64,000 nucleotides of DNA from positions 1 to 64,000 of the forward strand of contig JAHIVH010000016.1 of the NCBI GenBank assembly GCA_018816735.1. The letters are read 5' to 3'. Under the pieces are notes generated by a model that was given only the letters and a program-made list of their open reading frames with translations, did no database searches and was not told the DNA's origin. The DNA comes from Pseudomonadota bacterium. Lineage in GTDB: Bacteria > Desulfobacterota > Desulfobacteria > Desulfobacterales > JAHIVH01. Both the position numbers and the translations under genes were made by a program. Of the stretch, positions 35,179 to 43,057 are shown piece after piece (the stretch's first letter is position 1; every line of letters starts with the position of its first letter).

Positions 35179-36360
35179 ATGAAAAAAAAAGCACTTATAT
35201 TTATTGAAGATGGTTCATATACTTATGATAATCGAGTGATCAGAGAAGCCTCTGCGCTTGTGGATGCGGGGTGGGATATTACGGTGGTTTGCCCGAAATA
35301 TTCTGATGATCCTTTTAAAAGAGAGATAAATGATGCGTTGCGGATTTATTTTTATCCCAAACCCAATGCTGAAAACGTTCTTGGGCATATTTTCGAACAT
35401 ATGGTGTCGCTGATTCTGGGATCGGCCTTGACATTCTATATAGCTATCAGGCATGGATTTTCGGTCTTTCATGCCTGTAATCCCATGGATATTCTATGGC
35501 TGGTGGCCCTGCCTTACAAGCTTGCCGGTAAAAAATTCATTTTTGATCATCATGACCTGTGTCCGGAACTCCTCCTTTCCAGAAAAGAAGGGAACAAAAG
35601 TAGTTTTTTTTATAAAACACTTATTTTTTTGGAGAAGTTTTCATTTAGAATGGCAGATGTGGTGATCACTACCAATACATCATATAAAGATGTGGCTGTC
35701 CGCCGGGGGGGGAAAAAAGAAGACAGCATCTTTGTGGTAAGAAACGGCCCTGACCTGAATAAATTTAAAAAGGTGCCACCTAAAAATGGCCTAAAGAAGG
35801 AGAATGAAATCCTCGTGGGCTATCTGGGCAATATGAATTATCAGGATGGCGTGGACTACCTTTTAAAAACTGCAAAGCATGTGGTATCAAATCGGCAGGA
35901 TATAAAATTTGTATTGATAGGCGGGGGAGGATACCAGGCCAACCTGAAAGAACTTGCAGCAGATATGGGGTTAAACGGAAATGTGATCTTTACCGGTCGC
36001 CTGCCTGACGAAGAGATGCTGCAAACCCTTTGTGCCTGTGACATCTGTGTCCAGCCAGACCCGGTCAACGCATTGAATAATGTCTCCACGATGAACAAGG
36101 CCATGGAATATATGGCGCTTGAAAAACCGGTCATTACATTTGATTTGAAAGAAACCCGCGTGTCATGCGGAGAGGCGGCCATTTATGTCACACCCAATAA
36201 TACGGAAGAATTTGCCGAAAAAATTCTTCATCTGGCCGACAATACCCGCCTGAGGAAAAGAATGGCCAGGAAGGCCATGGAACGCGTCAGCAAATATTTG
36301 TCCTGGGATCATTCCATTCCTTATCTTTTAAAGGCCTATGATTTTGCACTAAAAAGATAG
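35179..36360 (+). CDS. GT4-family glycosyltransferase
   Basis: A 393-residue GT-B enzyme. The N-terminal domain starts ALIFIEDGSYTYDNRVIREA and includes FIFDHHDLCPELLLSRKEG. The C-terminal donor domain has VGYLGNMNYQDGVDYLL, NVIFTGRLPDEEMLQTLCAC and the acidic segment NKAMEYMALEKPVITFD. It would transfer a sugar from a nucleotide donor to a lipid-linked or polysaccharide acceptor at the inner membrane. It follows the bi-domain oxidoreductase as a two-gene unit and converges on the amidase gene with a two-base gap and no terminator. Confidence 0.9.
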   Translation: MKKKALIFIEDGSYTYDNRVIREASALVDAGWDITVVCPKYSDDPFKREINDALRIYFYPKPNAENVLGHIFEHMVSLILGSALTFYIAIRHGFSVFHACNPMDILWLVALPYKLAGKKFIFDHHDLCPELLLSRKEGNKSSFFYKTLIFLEKFSFRMADVVITTNTSYKDVAVRRGGKKEDSIFVVRNGPDLNKFKKVPPKNGLKKENEILVGYLGNMNYQDGVDYLLKTAKHVVSNRQDIKFVLIGGGGYQANLKELAADMGLNGNVIFTGRLPDEEMLQTLCACDICVQPDPVNALNNVSTMNKAMEYMALEKPVITFDLKETRVSCGEAAIYVTPNNTEEFAEKILHLADNTRLRKRMARKAMERVSKYLSWDHSIPYLLKAYDFALKR

Positions 36361-36362
36361 AC

Positions 36363-37853
36363 TCAGACAGAAGGCCTTTTCCCAAACCAGGGGCATGCAT
36401 TTTCGAGCTGGCCAGCCAGGCGGAAAAGGGTTTTTTCATCACCAAAAGGCGCCATAAATTGAACACCTATGGGTAAATTGTTGGGCGCCCAGTGAAGGGG
36501 CAGGGTCATGGCCGGCTGGCCTGTAAGATTGGGCAGTTGCGTGAATGGTGTTTTTTCAAGGCTCGTTATCGCGGTCTTTTTATGCATGCCGGAGGCCACA
36601 AGAAGTTTTCCAAGGTCAAGGGCGTTGATGATTTTCATTCCCAGCAGCTCATAAGGTTTGGGTTTGAGCTCTCCGATTTTGATCGGTGGAAATGCAAGGG
36701 TCGGTGTCATGTAGATGTCCCATGTCTGATGAAACCTGCCCATGATTCGCGCCGCTTCATCCCATTTGTTGATGGCATCAACAAAATCGCCTGCGGTAAC
36801 GGTTCGGCCGATGAGGCCGATTGTCCAGGTCATCATTTCCACATCCTCTCTTCTGGCAGGCCTTCCCAAAACGGATTTTATTTTTTTCAGTTCAGCCGCT
36901 ACCGTGCCATAGTACATGGTAAAGTAGCTCTGGGCAAGTGCTTCTCCGTCAATTTCAGGTTCTTTTTCTTCAACACGATGACCCATATCTTCAAGGATTT
37001 TGACCGCACGTTCAACGGCTTTGATGCATTCCGGGTGGACATCCGTGTGAATGGGCGATTTCGTGCAGAATGCGATCTTAAGGCTGCCGGGATTTTTCGC
37101 CACTTCGGAAAGATACGGACCCTCCGGAGGGATAATCGTAAACGGTGCACCCGGATCAGGGCCGTTTGTCCTGTCGAGCATGGCGGCGCTGTCTCTTACG
37201 GATCTGCTGATCACCCCTTCTGTGGCCGCGCCCTGCCAGAGCCTGCCATCTTTGGGACCGGAAGGATTTCTCCCCCGGGACGGTTTCAGTCCGAAAAGAC
37301 CGCAGCAGGACGCGGGAATCCGGATGGACCCGCCGCCATCATTTCCGGATGCCATGGGAACCATGCCGCCTGCCACAGCCGCACCTGAACCGCCGCTTGA
37401 GCCGCCGGGTGTATGATTGGTATTCCATGGGTTCTTAGACGGACCAAACGCTTCAGGCTCCGTAATGCCCATCAGGCCGAACTCCGGCAGATTGGTTTTG
37501 CCGAATATAACGAGCCCTGATTTTTTAAAGCGAGTGACAATTTCACTGTCATAATCAGAAATATAGTTGAGGTAGGCTTTTGAGCCGCTGGTCATGCGGA
37601 CGCCCTTATAGCTGGTAAGACCGTCCTTGATTAAAAAAGGCACACCTTTGAAGATATCTTCCGGAAGAGGATTTTTCAGGGTTTCCCGGGCAATGTCAAA
37701 CATAGGCGTTACCACGGCATTCAATTTGGGATTTATTTCTTCGGTCCTCTTGATGGCTTCTTCCAGAAGTTCTACAGGTGAGATTTTTTTTGTGTTTACA
37801 AGTTCGCCAAGGCCTATGGCATCGTACTGATCATATTCCTTAAATCCGCTCAT
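36363..37853 (-). CDS. Amidase (amidase signature family)
   Basis: A 496-residue amidase. The catalytic Ser-cisSer-Lys triad is visible: the lysine in GVPFLIKDGLTSYKG, the two serines in TPGGSSGGSGAAVAGG and ASGNDGGGSIRIPASCCGLF. The following LKPSRGRNPSGPKDG is typical of stand-alone amidases rather than GatA, and no gatB or gatC is near. It hydrolyses a linear amide of unknown identity in the cytoplasm. CAAAGGAG precedes the ATG. Confidence 0.9.
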   Translation of the reverse strand: MSGFKEYDQYDAIGLGELVNTKKISPVELLEEAIKRTEEINPKLNAVVTPMFDIARETLKNPLPEDIFKGVPFLIKDGLTSYKGVRMTSGSKAYLNYISDYDSEIVTRFKKSGLVIFGKTNLPEFGLMGITEPEAFGPSKNPWNTNHTPGGSSGGSGAAVAGGMVPMASGNDGGGSIRIPASCCGLFGLKPSRGRNPSGPKDGRLWQGAATEGVISRSVRDSAAMLDRTNGPDPGAPFTIIPPEGPYLSEVAKNPGSLKIAFCTKSPIHTDVHPECIKAVERAVKILEDMGHRVEEKEPEIDGEALAQSYFTMYYGTVAAELKKIKSVLGRPARREDVEMMTWTIGLIGRTVTAGDFVDAINKWDEAARIMGRFHQTWDIYMTPTLAFPPIKIGELKPKPYELLGMKIINALDLGKLLVASGMHKKTAITSLEKTPFTQLPNLTGQPAMTLPLHWAPNNLPIGVQFMAPFGDEKTLFRLAGQLENACPWFGKRPSV

Positions 37854-37874
37854 GATAGTCTCCTTTGTCTTCCA

Positions 37875-39098
37875 TTATATTGCGGCAAATGGAATGCCAA
37901 TTAATTTTTCATCGATCATCGTGACTTTTTTATCATTATGGATGACGATACCGTAGGGGCAGTCTCTTTCCCGGATAAAGTCTTTGATTCCTCTCAGCTC
38001 TTTTGAATTGACGGTCTGACCGTATTTGATTTCTATGGGCAAAAGACCGAATTCTCCTTCAAGGATTAAATCGATTTCAGCTCCTGCACTTGTCCGATAA
38101 TAGTAGTAATCAAATTGGGCTCCCAATGCATTGAAGCCTCGGATGATATTTTCAATAACCAACGCTTCCCAGGATCCGCCCATGGACGGGTGAACAAGAA
38201 GTTCGTTCAGGGTATATTGGTGAAGCATGAAATGAAGAAGTCCGGTATCTCTCAGATATCCTCTGGGGTGCTTGACGATTCGTTTGACTGCGTTTTTTTC
38301 ATATGCAGGAATGCTTCGCCATAAAAAGGTGCCATGCGCAATCTGAAAATAGTCTCTTGTCGTCGGCTGCGATACGCCAAGAGATCGGGCCACCGTTGAA
38401 TAGTTGATAATCGTTCCGGATAAATTGGATAGCATTTGAATAAACATTCTGTATTTTCCACTGTTCAACCCTGGAAACAGTTTTAAAATATCGCGGTCCA
38501 GATATGTTTTAATGTAATTTTGCATCCAGAGTTTGAAAAATCTTGGATTATTCTTAATCCATGGTTCCGGATAGCCGCCTCTCAGCCAGTACTCATGAAT
38601 CTTTGATATGTCTACCTTAGGTTTGAGCTGATCATGGAATGCTTTGGGTTTTTCCCCTGACAGTATCATTTTGAAAAAATCGGATTGAGAATATTCACAG
38701 GCTTCAGTCAGTGAAAACGGGGCAAGTTCAATAATGGCGACTCGGCCTGCAAGACTTTCTGAAATATTTTTCAGAAGTTCAGGAGAGCTTGATCCGGTAA
38801 TGATATATCTTCCGGTTTTCTCTCGGTCGGAATCGATGGCTGCTCTCAGTGCCGGGAAAAGATAAGGCATCATCTGGCATTCATCGATGGCTGTAAATTC
38901 AGCATTTAACCGTAAAAAAAGATCCGGGTCATTGGAAATTAGCTGAAAATCGCTATTTGTTTCAAGGTCAAAAATAGTCCATGTGTCCGGCAGCATCTTC
39001 AGGAGTGTTGTTTTGCCGCATTGCCTGACACCCAGAATTGCTACGCAGGGAAAAAGCTCGATCAGCTCATTTAATAATGAAAGATAATGTCGTTTCAT
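37875..39098 (-). CDS. AAA_14/DUF4143 ATPase
   Basis: A 407-residue ATPase. The P-loop is CVAILGVRQCGKTTLLKML, Walker B is EFTAIDECQMMPYLFPAL, and sensor 1 is YIITGSSSPELLKNISES. The C-terminal DUF4143 region (YLRDTGLLHFMLHQYTLN and GAEIDLILEGEFGLLPIEIK) resembles a PD-(D/E)XK nuclease-like fold. The family is widespread and its role is unresolved. Start uncertain: the ATG at 39098 begins the conserved sequence but lacks a ribosome site, and a longer frame starts at 39134. Confidence 0.82.
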   Translation of the reverse strand: MKRHYLSLLNELIELFPCVAILGVRQCGKTTLLKMLPDTWTIFDLETNSDFQLISNDPDLFLRLNAEFTAIDECQMMPYLFPALRAAIDSDREKTGRYIITGSSSPELLKNISESLAGRVAIIELAPFSLTEACEYSQSDFFKMILSGEKPKAFHDQLKPKVDISKIHEYWLRGGYPEPWIKNNPRFFKLWMQNYIKTYLDRDILKLFPGLNSGKYRMFIQMLSNLSGTIINYSTVARSLGVSQPTTRDYFQIAHGTFLWRSIPAYEKNAVKRIVKHPRGYLRDTGLLHFMLHQYTLNELLVHPSMGGSWEALVIENIIRGFNALGAQFDYYYYRTSAGAEIDLILEGEFGLLPIEIKYGQTVNSKELRGIKDFIRERDCPYGIVIHNDKKVTMIDEKLIGIPFAAI

Positions 39099-39244
39099 AC
39101 ATTGAAATTTAAAATATTGACTTTGAAAATGCAAGGTTAAAAATGACTATATGCTGGAAAGATTAAACTGGAATAAGATGTCAAATTTTTTGAAAACACT
39201 CAAAAAACGTATTTCCATTTATAAAACAATGTCAAAAAAAAGTG

Positions 39245-42200
39245 TTAATCTTCACTGTATTTAGGGAAAAAAATCCTTACGGTGGTTCCCTTTCCGTATT
39301 CACTGTCTACCAGAATTTCACCGTTGTGGGCGTGAACGATGCCATGCACTACAGAGAGGCCCAACCCCGATCCCTTGTCCACGTCTCTTGTTGTGAAGTA
39401 CGGGTCAAATATGCGTTCCCTGATATCGGGATGAATGCCATAACCTGTGTCTTTTATGGAAAGTTCAACATATTTCCCGGCAGGCAGATCAAAATAAGGA
39501 TAGGATACTTTTTCTGTGAATTCCCTGTTGGCCAGATGGATATCAATTGATCCGTTGTTATTATCTATCGCCTGAACCGAATTCATGCAGAGATTAATGA
39601 TGAGCTGGCTGATTTGTGCTGCAGACGCGTTAACAGGTTCGATGTCTTCTGAAATTATTTTTCGAAGGGCTATGTTTTCCGGAATGGAGGCTCTTAACAG
39701 CGTACTGGCTTCTTCAATCACTCTATCAAGCCGGGTTGATTTTTTGAATGTCTCCGGTACTTTGCTTACGCTTAATAGTTGTCTCACCACATTTTTTGCC
39801 CGGAGGCTTGCAGATTTGATTTCTTCAAGATTCAAATGGACGGCATGACTTTCAGGTATGTCATCCTGTGCCAGCTCGACATTTCCAATAATGATTCCCA
39901 GTATGTTGTTGAAGTCATGGGCGATGCCTCCGGCAAGCGTTCCAATGGCTTCTATTTTACGGGCTTTACGAACTTGGGATTCCCTTTTTTCTTTTTCTTT
40001 CAGTGAATGAATTAACGTTTCCTGACTTTGGCGCGTTCTGGCAATTTCCATGGAGGCCGTTGCATGCATAAGAAGATATTCTGAAATTTCAACGTGCGTT
40101 TCATCAAACGCATTTGGAAAAAGATAGTTTTCAAGATAGAGAACACCTGTTGGCACGCCATTATTTTTAACAGGAAGAATAAGAACGGATTTCGGCAGAA
40201 GGGTAGATATGCAGGGGGCGTTTTCGAATGTGGATTCTTTTGTGGGGTTATGGAGAAGGATTCTTTCGTTCTTGTTTATGACCTCTTGGATGGATGATTT
40301 CAAAAGATGAGGATAATTTTCAACAGGGATGGCGGGTTTGACATGAATGACATCTCCATTGTCTGTGGTCATGGCATCAATATAGAGGTTCCCGTTTTCT
40401 TTATAAGTGACCGATACCGTTTTTTCCGAACCAGTGAGTTCTGATATTATTATCATTGTGGTTGCCAGAAGTTTGTCCGGTTCTGTTTGACGAGACAAGC
40501 GCCTGGTGGCATTCATGAAAGATTTAAGATCGAATGGTTCCGGTAGTCTGCCGGGTGGAGATTCGTCATGGCCGGGAATGATAGAAAGAGAAGAAATGAA
40601 CGGGAATGTTTGTTCAATGTTTTTGACCAGTGCGTCTGCGTGCCAATTTTTATAACACAAAAGTGCTTTTGACAAATATGTATTTGCAAAAGCATGTTCT
40701 CCTTTTCTTTGCCAGAATTTACCTGCGAGTTCATTTGAAAGACTTTCAACAAGAACAAGTCGATTTTTTTCCGCAGCCTTGATTGCTTCGTTGTAAAGCC
40801 TGATTGCCTGAATGTCATTTTCGAAAATTCTTTCTTTTTCAGCAGAAATGAGAAGTTCATAGGCGGAGATATCTTTCGGGTAAGAACGAACCCATTTTTT
40901 TATAGCACGGGACCAATTCTCAATTTCTTTCTCGATTTTATTGTGCTCCTTTTGAGGTGCTTTTTTGTGCTGGCAGATAAGGATGAGTATTTTGAAAAAC
41001 AGGAGATGATCTCTTTCCGGGTAGTAGCTAAGGACGGTCAGGTTACTCTTTTCAAAAATTGAAATCGCCTGGGATTCAAGCCCCAATAAATAAAAAGCCA
41101 TAAGTTTGTATGCATCAAGGTTGGCCATTAAAACAGGTATATCCTTATATTGCTTTCTGAAGTCTTCTTCGTTGAAGTCATTGTGATCAAATGATCCCAA
41201 TGTTTGTGTTTCTCCCTTTAGAGACAATATGAACGCCTTGAATATTTCGATGATCAGCGCTGTTTTGAAATGACCTTTATGAGGTTTTAGATAGCGTTCT
41301 ATTTCAAGGAGGTCTTTAAAAATGATGTCAAGGGGTATGCCTGAAAAAAATTCTTCCTTGAGAAAATTTGATGCATCAATCCAGGTAGAAAAACAATCAC
41401 CAGATGTCAGGGTTTCCATGACCTTTTTTTTGAAATGAGGTATTGTGTCTGAGCCTTGTGCTGCAGGATGAGATATAAAATTACCCAAAATATGCGGCAG
41501 TCTGGATGATGTATGGTCGTTTTTTTTTGCTTTTGCATTCAGTTTTTCTGCGAATTCAGAAAATTGATACGCGGATTCATAGTCTTCCTGTGAAGCCAAA
41601 ACCGCAGATTGATAAGCATACCCCAGGGGGGACATCCGCGTATAACCCTTCTGGCGGCTTCGGTTTATCATGGTTAAGGTGATAACCTTCAAATACTCAG
41701 GAATCTCAAGAATGACGTAATCAAGAAGCATTGACAATATGCCCGTCACCATATTTTCTTCAGGAGACTTGTTAATCATTGCCGTTTCCAGATGATCAGA
41801 AGAAGGCAGTGAAGGTTGCATGTCAAATCGGGATTTTTGATGAGTGTGATACAGGCTTATGGCTTCTGAATCAAACGGGTCCGGTAAAAAAACGTTCATT
41901 TTTTGAAGGGCTTTAATGCCCAGAGAAATTGCTTTCTTATCGTTACCTTTGAATGATAAGGCAGACATTTCAATTAAATATAACTGGCATGTTTCCAGGT
42001 CAGTGACACATTTTTCGGATGCTACGGAAAGCAGTTGTTTGAATCCAGTTTTATTGCTTGTAACAAATTCACAGAAAATACTTTCCATGTAAATTTCAAA
42101 TGCGAGTTCACGATGCGTTTCCCAGGCATCCTGATGGAGCATTCCCCGTGCGACAGACAGAAAATAACGGGCCTTTTTAAAGAGAAATCTATTTTTCATG

Positions 42201-42700
42201 CGTCTGCCTGCATTCAGATTCAATTCGGAAAGCATGATTCGTTCGGTTGGATTGATGATGAAATCCTGGCCCAGATTCATGTGCTTCACGATCTGGAAGA
42301 TATTGTCACTCAAGGTGTTTGGAGAAATACCTGCGATGAGTTTCCGGCCAATTGTTAAATGAATACTTTTATTTTTTCTGTGATCTGACAGGCGATGAAA
42401 AAAAAATCTGAATTCTTTTTTGGCAAATCTATAAGACCCATGGCGTATATGCGGACTGTCTTTTATGAAGTCCTTTGGCGTGGGATTCTTTTCATCTGTT
42501 TGTATTTCCGGAATGATGACTTTTGACTGGATGGCAGGCCAAAGTATATTATATATGTCTTTTGAAGGAAGATTTTCTGCAACAGCAAGATGCTCAGTAA
42601 AGAATCTGTGGCCAAGAAAGCTCGCAGTGCAGAGCAGGCGTTTTGCAGAATCAGTCATATCTTCAAGTACTGGGTCATTTTTTTCAAGATCATCACTCAT
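39245..42700 (-). CDS. Large GAF/histidine kinase lacking the usual kinase-ATPase front (TPR-like-GAF-HisKA-HATPase)
   Basis: A 1151-residue protein matching only the back half of the trifunctional Ser/Thr kinase-ATPase-histidine kinase family. Residues 1-60 resemble the end of its STAND ATPase (RLLCTASFLGHRFFTEHLAV), followed by the conserved IGRKLIAGISPNTLSDNIFQ and a long TPR-like region to about 720. A GAF domain (about 745-900) leads to HisKA with GTLAGGIAHDFNNILGIIIG and HATPase with DTGYGIHPDIRERIF and GSGLGLSVVHGI. There is no receiver. It is either a naturally shortened form or a 5'-truncated gene: the start has no clear ribosome site and the preceding 357 bases contain no kinase or P-loop. 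Confidence 0.75.
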   Translation of the reverse strand: MSDDLEKNDPVLEDMTDSAKRLLCTASFLGHRFFTEHLAVAENLPSKDIYNILWPAIQSKVIIPEIQTDEKNPTPKDFIKDSPHIRHGSYRFAKKEFRFFFHRLSDHRKNKSIHLTIGRKLIAGISPNTLSDNIFQIVKHMNLGQDFIINPTERIMLSELNLNAGRRMKNRFLFKKARYFLSVARGMLHQDAWETHRELAFEIYMESIFCEFVTSNKTGFKQLLSVASEKCVTDLETCQLYLIEMSALSFKGNDKKAISLGIKALQKMNVFLPDPFDSEAISLYHTHQKSRFDMQPSLPSSDHLETAMINKSPEENMVTGILSMLLDYVILEIPEYLKVITLTMINRSRQKGYTRMSPLGYAYQSAVLASQEDYESAYQFSEFAEKLNAKAKKNDHTSSRLPHILGNFISHPAAQGSDTIPHFKKKVMETLTSGDCFSTWIDASNFLKEEFFSGIPLDIIFKDLLEIERYLKPHKGHFKTALIIEIFKAFILSLKGETQTLGSFDHNDFNEEDFRKQYKDIPVLMANLDAYKLMAFYLLGLESQAISIFEKSNLTVLSYYPERDHLLFFKILILICQHKKAPQKEHNKIEKEIENWSRAIKKWVRSYPKDISAYELLISAEKERIFENDIQAIRLYNEAIKAAEKNRLVLVESLSNELAGKFWQRKGEHAFANTYLSKALLCYKNWHADALVKNIEQTFPFISSLSIIPGHDESPPGRLPEPFDLKSFMNATRRLSRQTEPDKLLATTMIIISELTGSEKTVSVTYKENGNLYIDAMTTDNGDVIHVKPAIPVENYPHLLKSSIQEVINKNERILLHNPTKESTFENAPCISTLLPKSVLILPVKNNGVPTGVLYLENYLFPNAFDETHVEISEYLLMHATASMEIARTRQSQETLIHSLKEKEKRESQVRKARKIEAIGTLAGGIAHDFNNILGIIIGNVELAQDDIPESHAVHLNLEEIKSASLRAKNVVRQLLSVSKVPETFKKSTRLDRVIEEASTLLRASIPENIALRKIISEDIEPVNASAAQISQLIINLCMNSVQAIDNNNGSIDIHLANREFTEKVSYPYFDLPAGKYVELSIKDTGYGIHPDIRERIFDPYFTTRDVDKGSGLGLSVVHGIVHAHNGEILVDSEYGKGTTVRIFFPKYSED

Positions 42701-43057
42701 TATGATTTTTTTTATATGGCCTGGTCATAGCCCATACGTTCCCTGTGCATATAGAAACGGTTCAAGGTGTTAATATAAAGGAAAGTATCATCAACCCGGC
42801 GCTGCATGCCAGAATACCAGGTGATATTTAAGTTGGCCCTGAATGGTCCCTATTTTATTTTTTTTGGATATCCCTGATTCAGTTAAGTTGTCTAAACACA
42901 ATTGTTCTAAAGAATCAAATTGTTTTTTGTGTATTATAAGTATTTGAAATAACATATTTTATTTTCAACAAATAAATCCAGTTGCTTTTTTAAATGGTTG
43001 TTCTATCCTTGCGAAAAAATAGGAAATAAATGAATTCTCAGAAGGAGGAATGAATAT
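42701..43057. other. Divergent AT-rich intergenic region upstream of ppdK
   Basis: 357 bases between two divergently transcribed genes. No gene or coding remnant is seen. The part near ppdK is very AT-rich and contains short symmetrical pieces (ACAATT...AATTGT, TTCTAAAGAA at about 42900-42930), which may belong to its control region. AGAAGGAGGA precedes the ppdK start. Confidence 0.5.

Noticed and set aside
36492..37388. Long open frame opposite the amidase gene
   Set aside because: It is the shadow of the amidase frame; no motifs, no ribosome site, and codon use mirrors the real gene.
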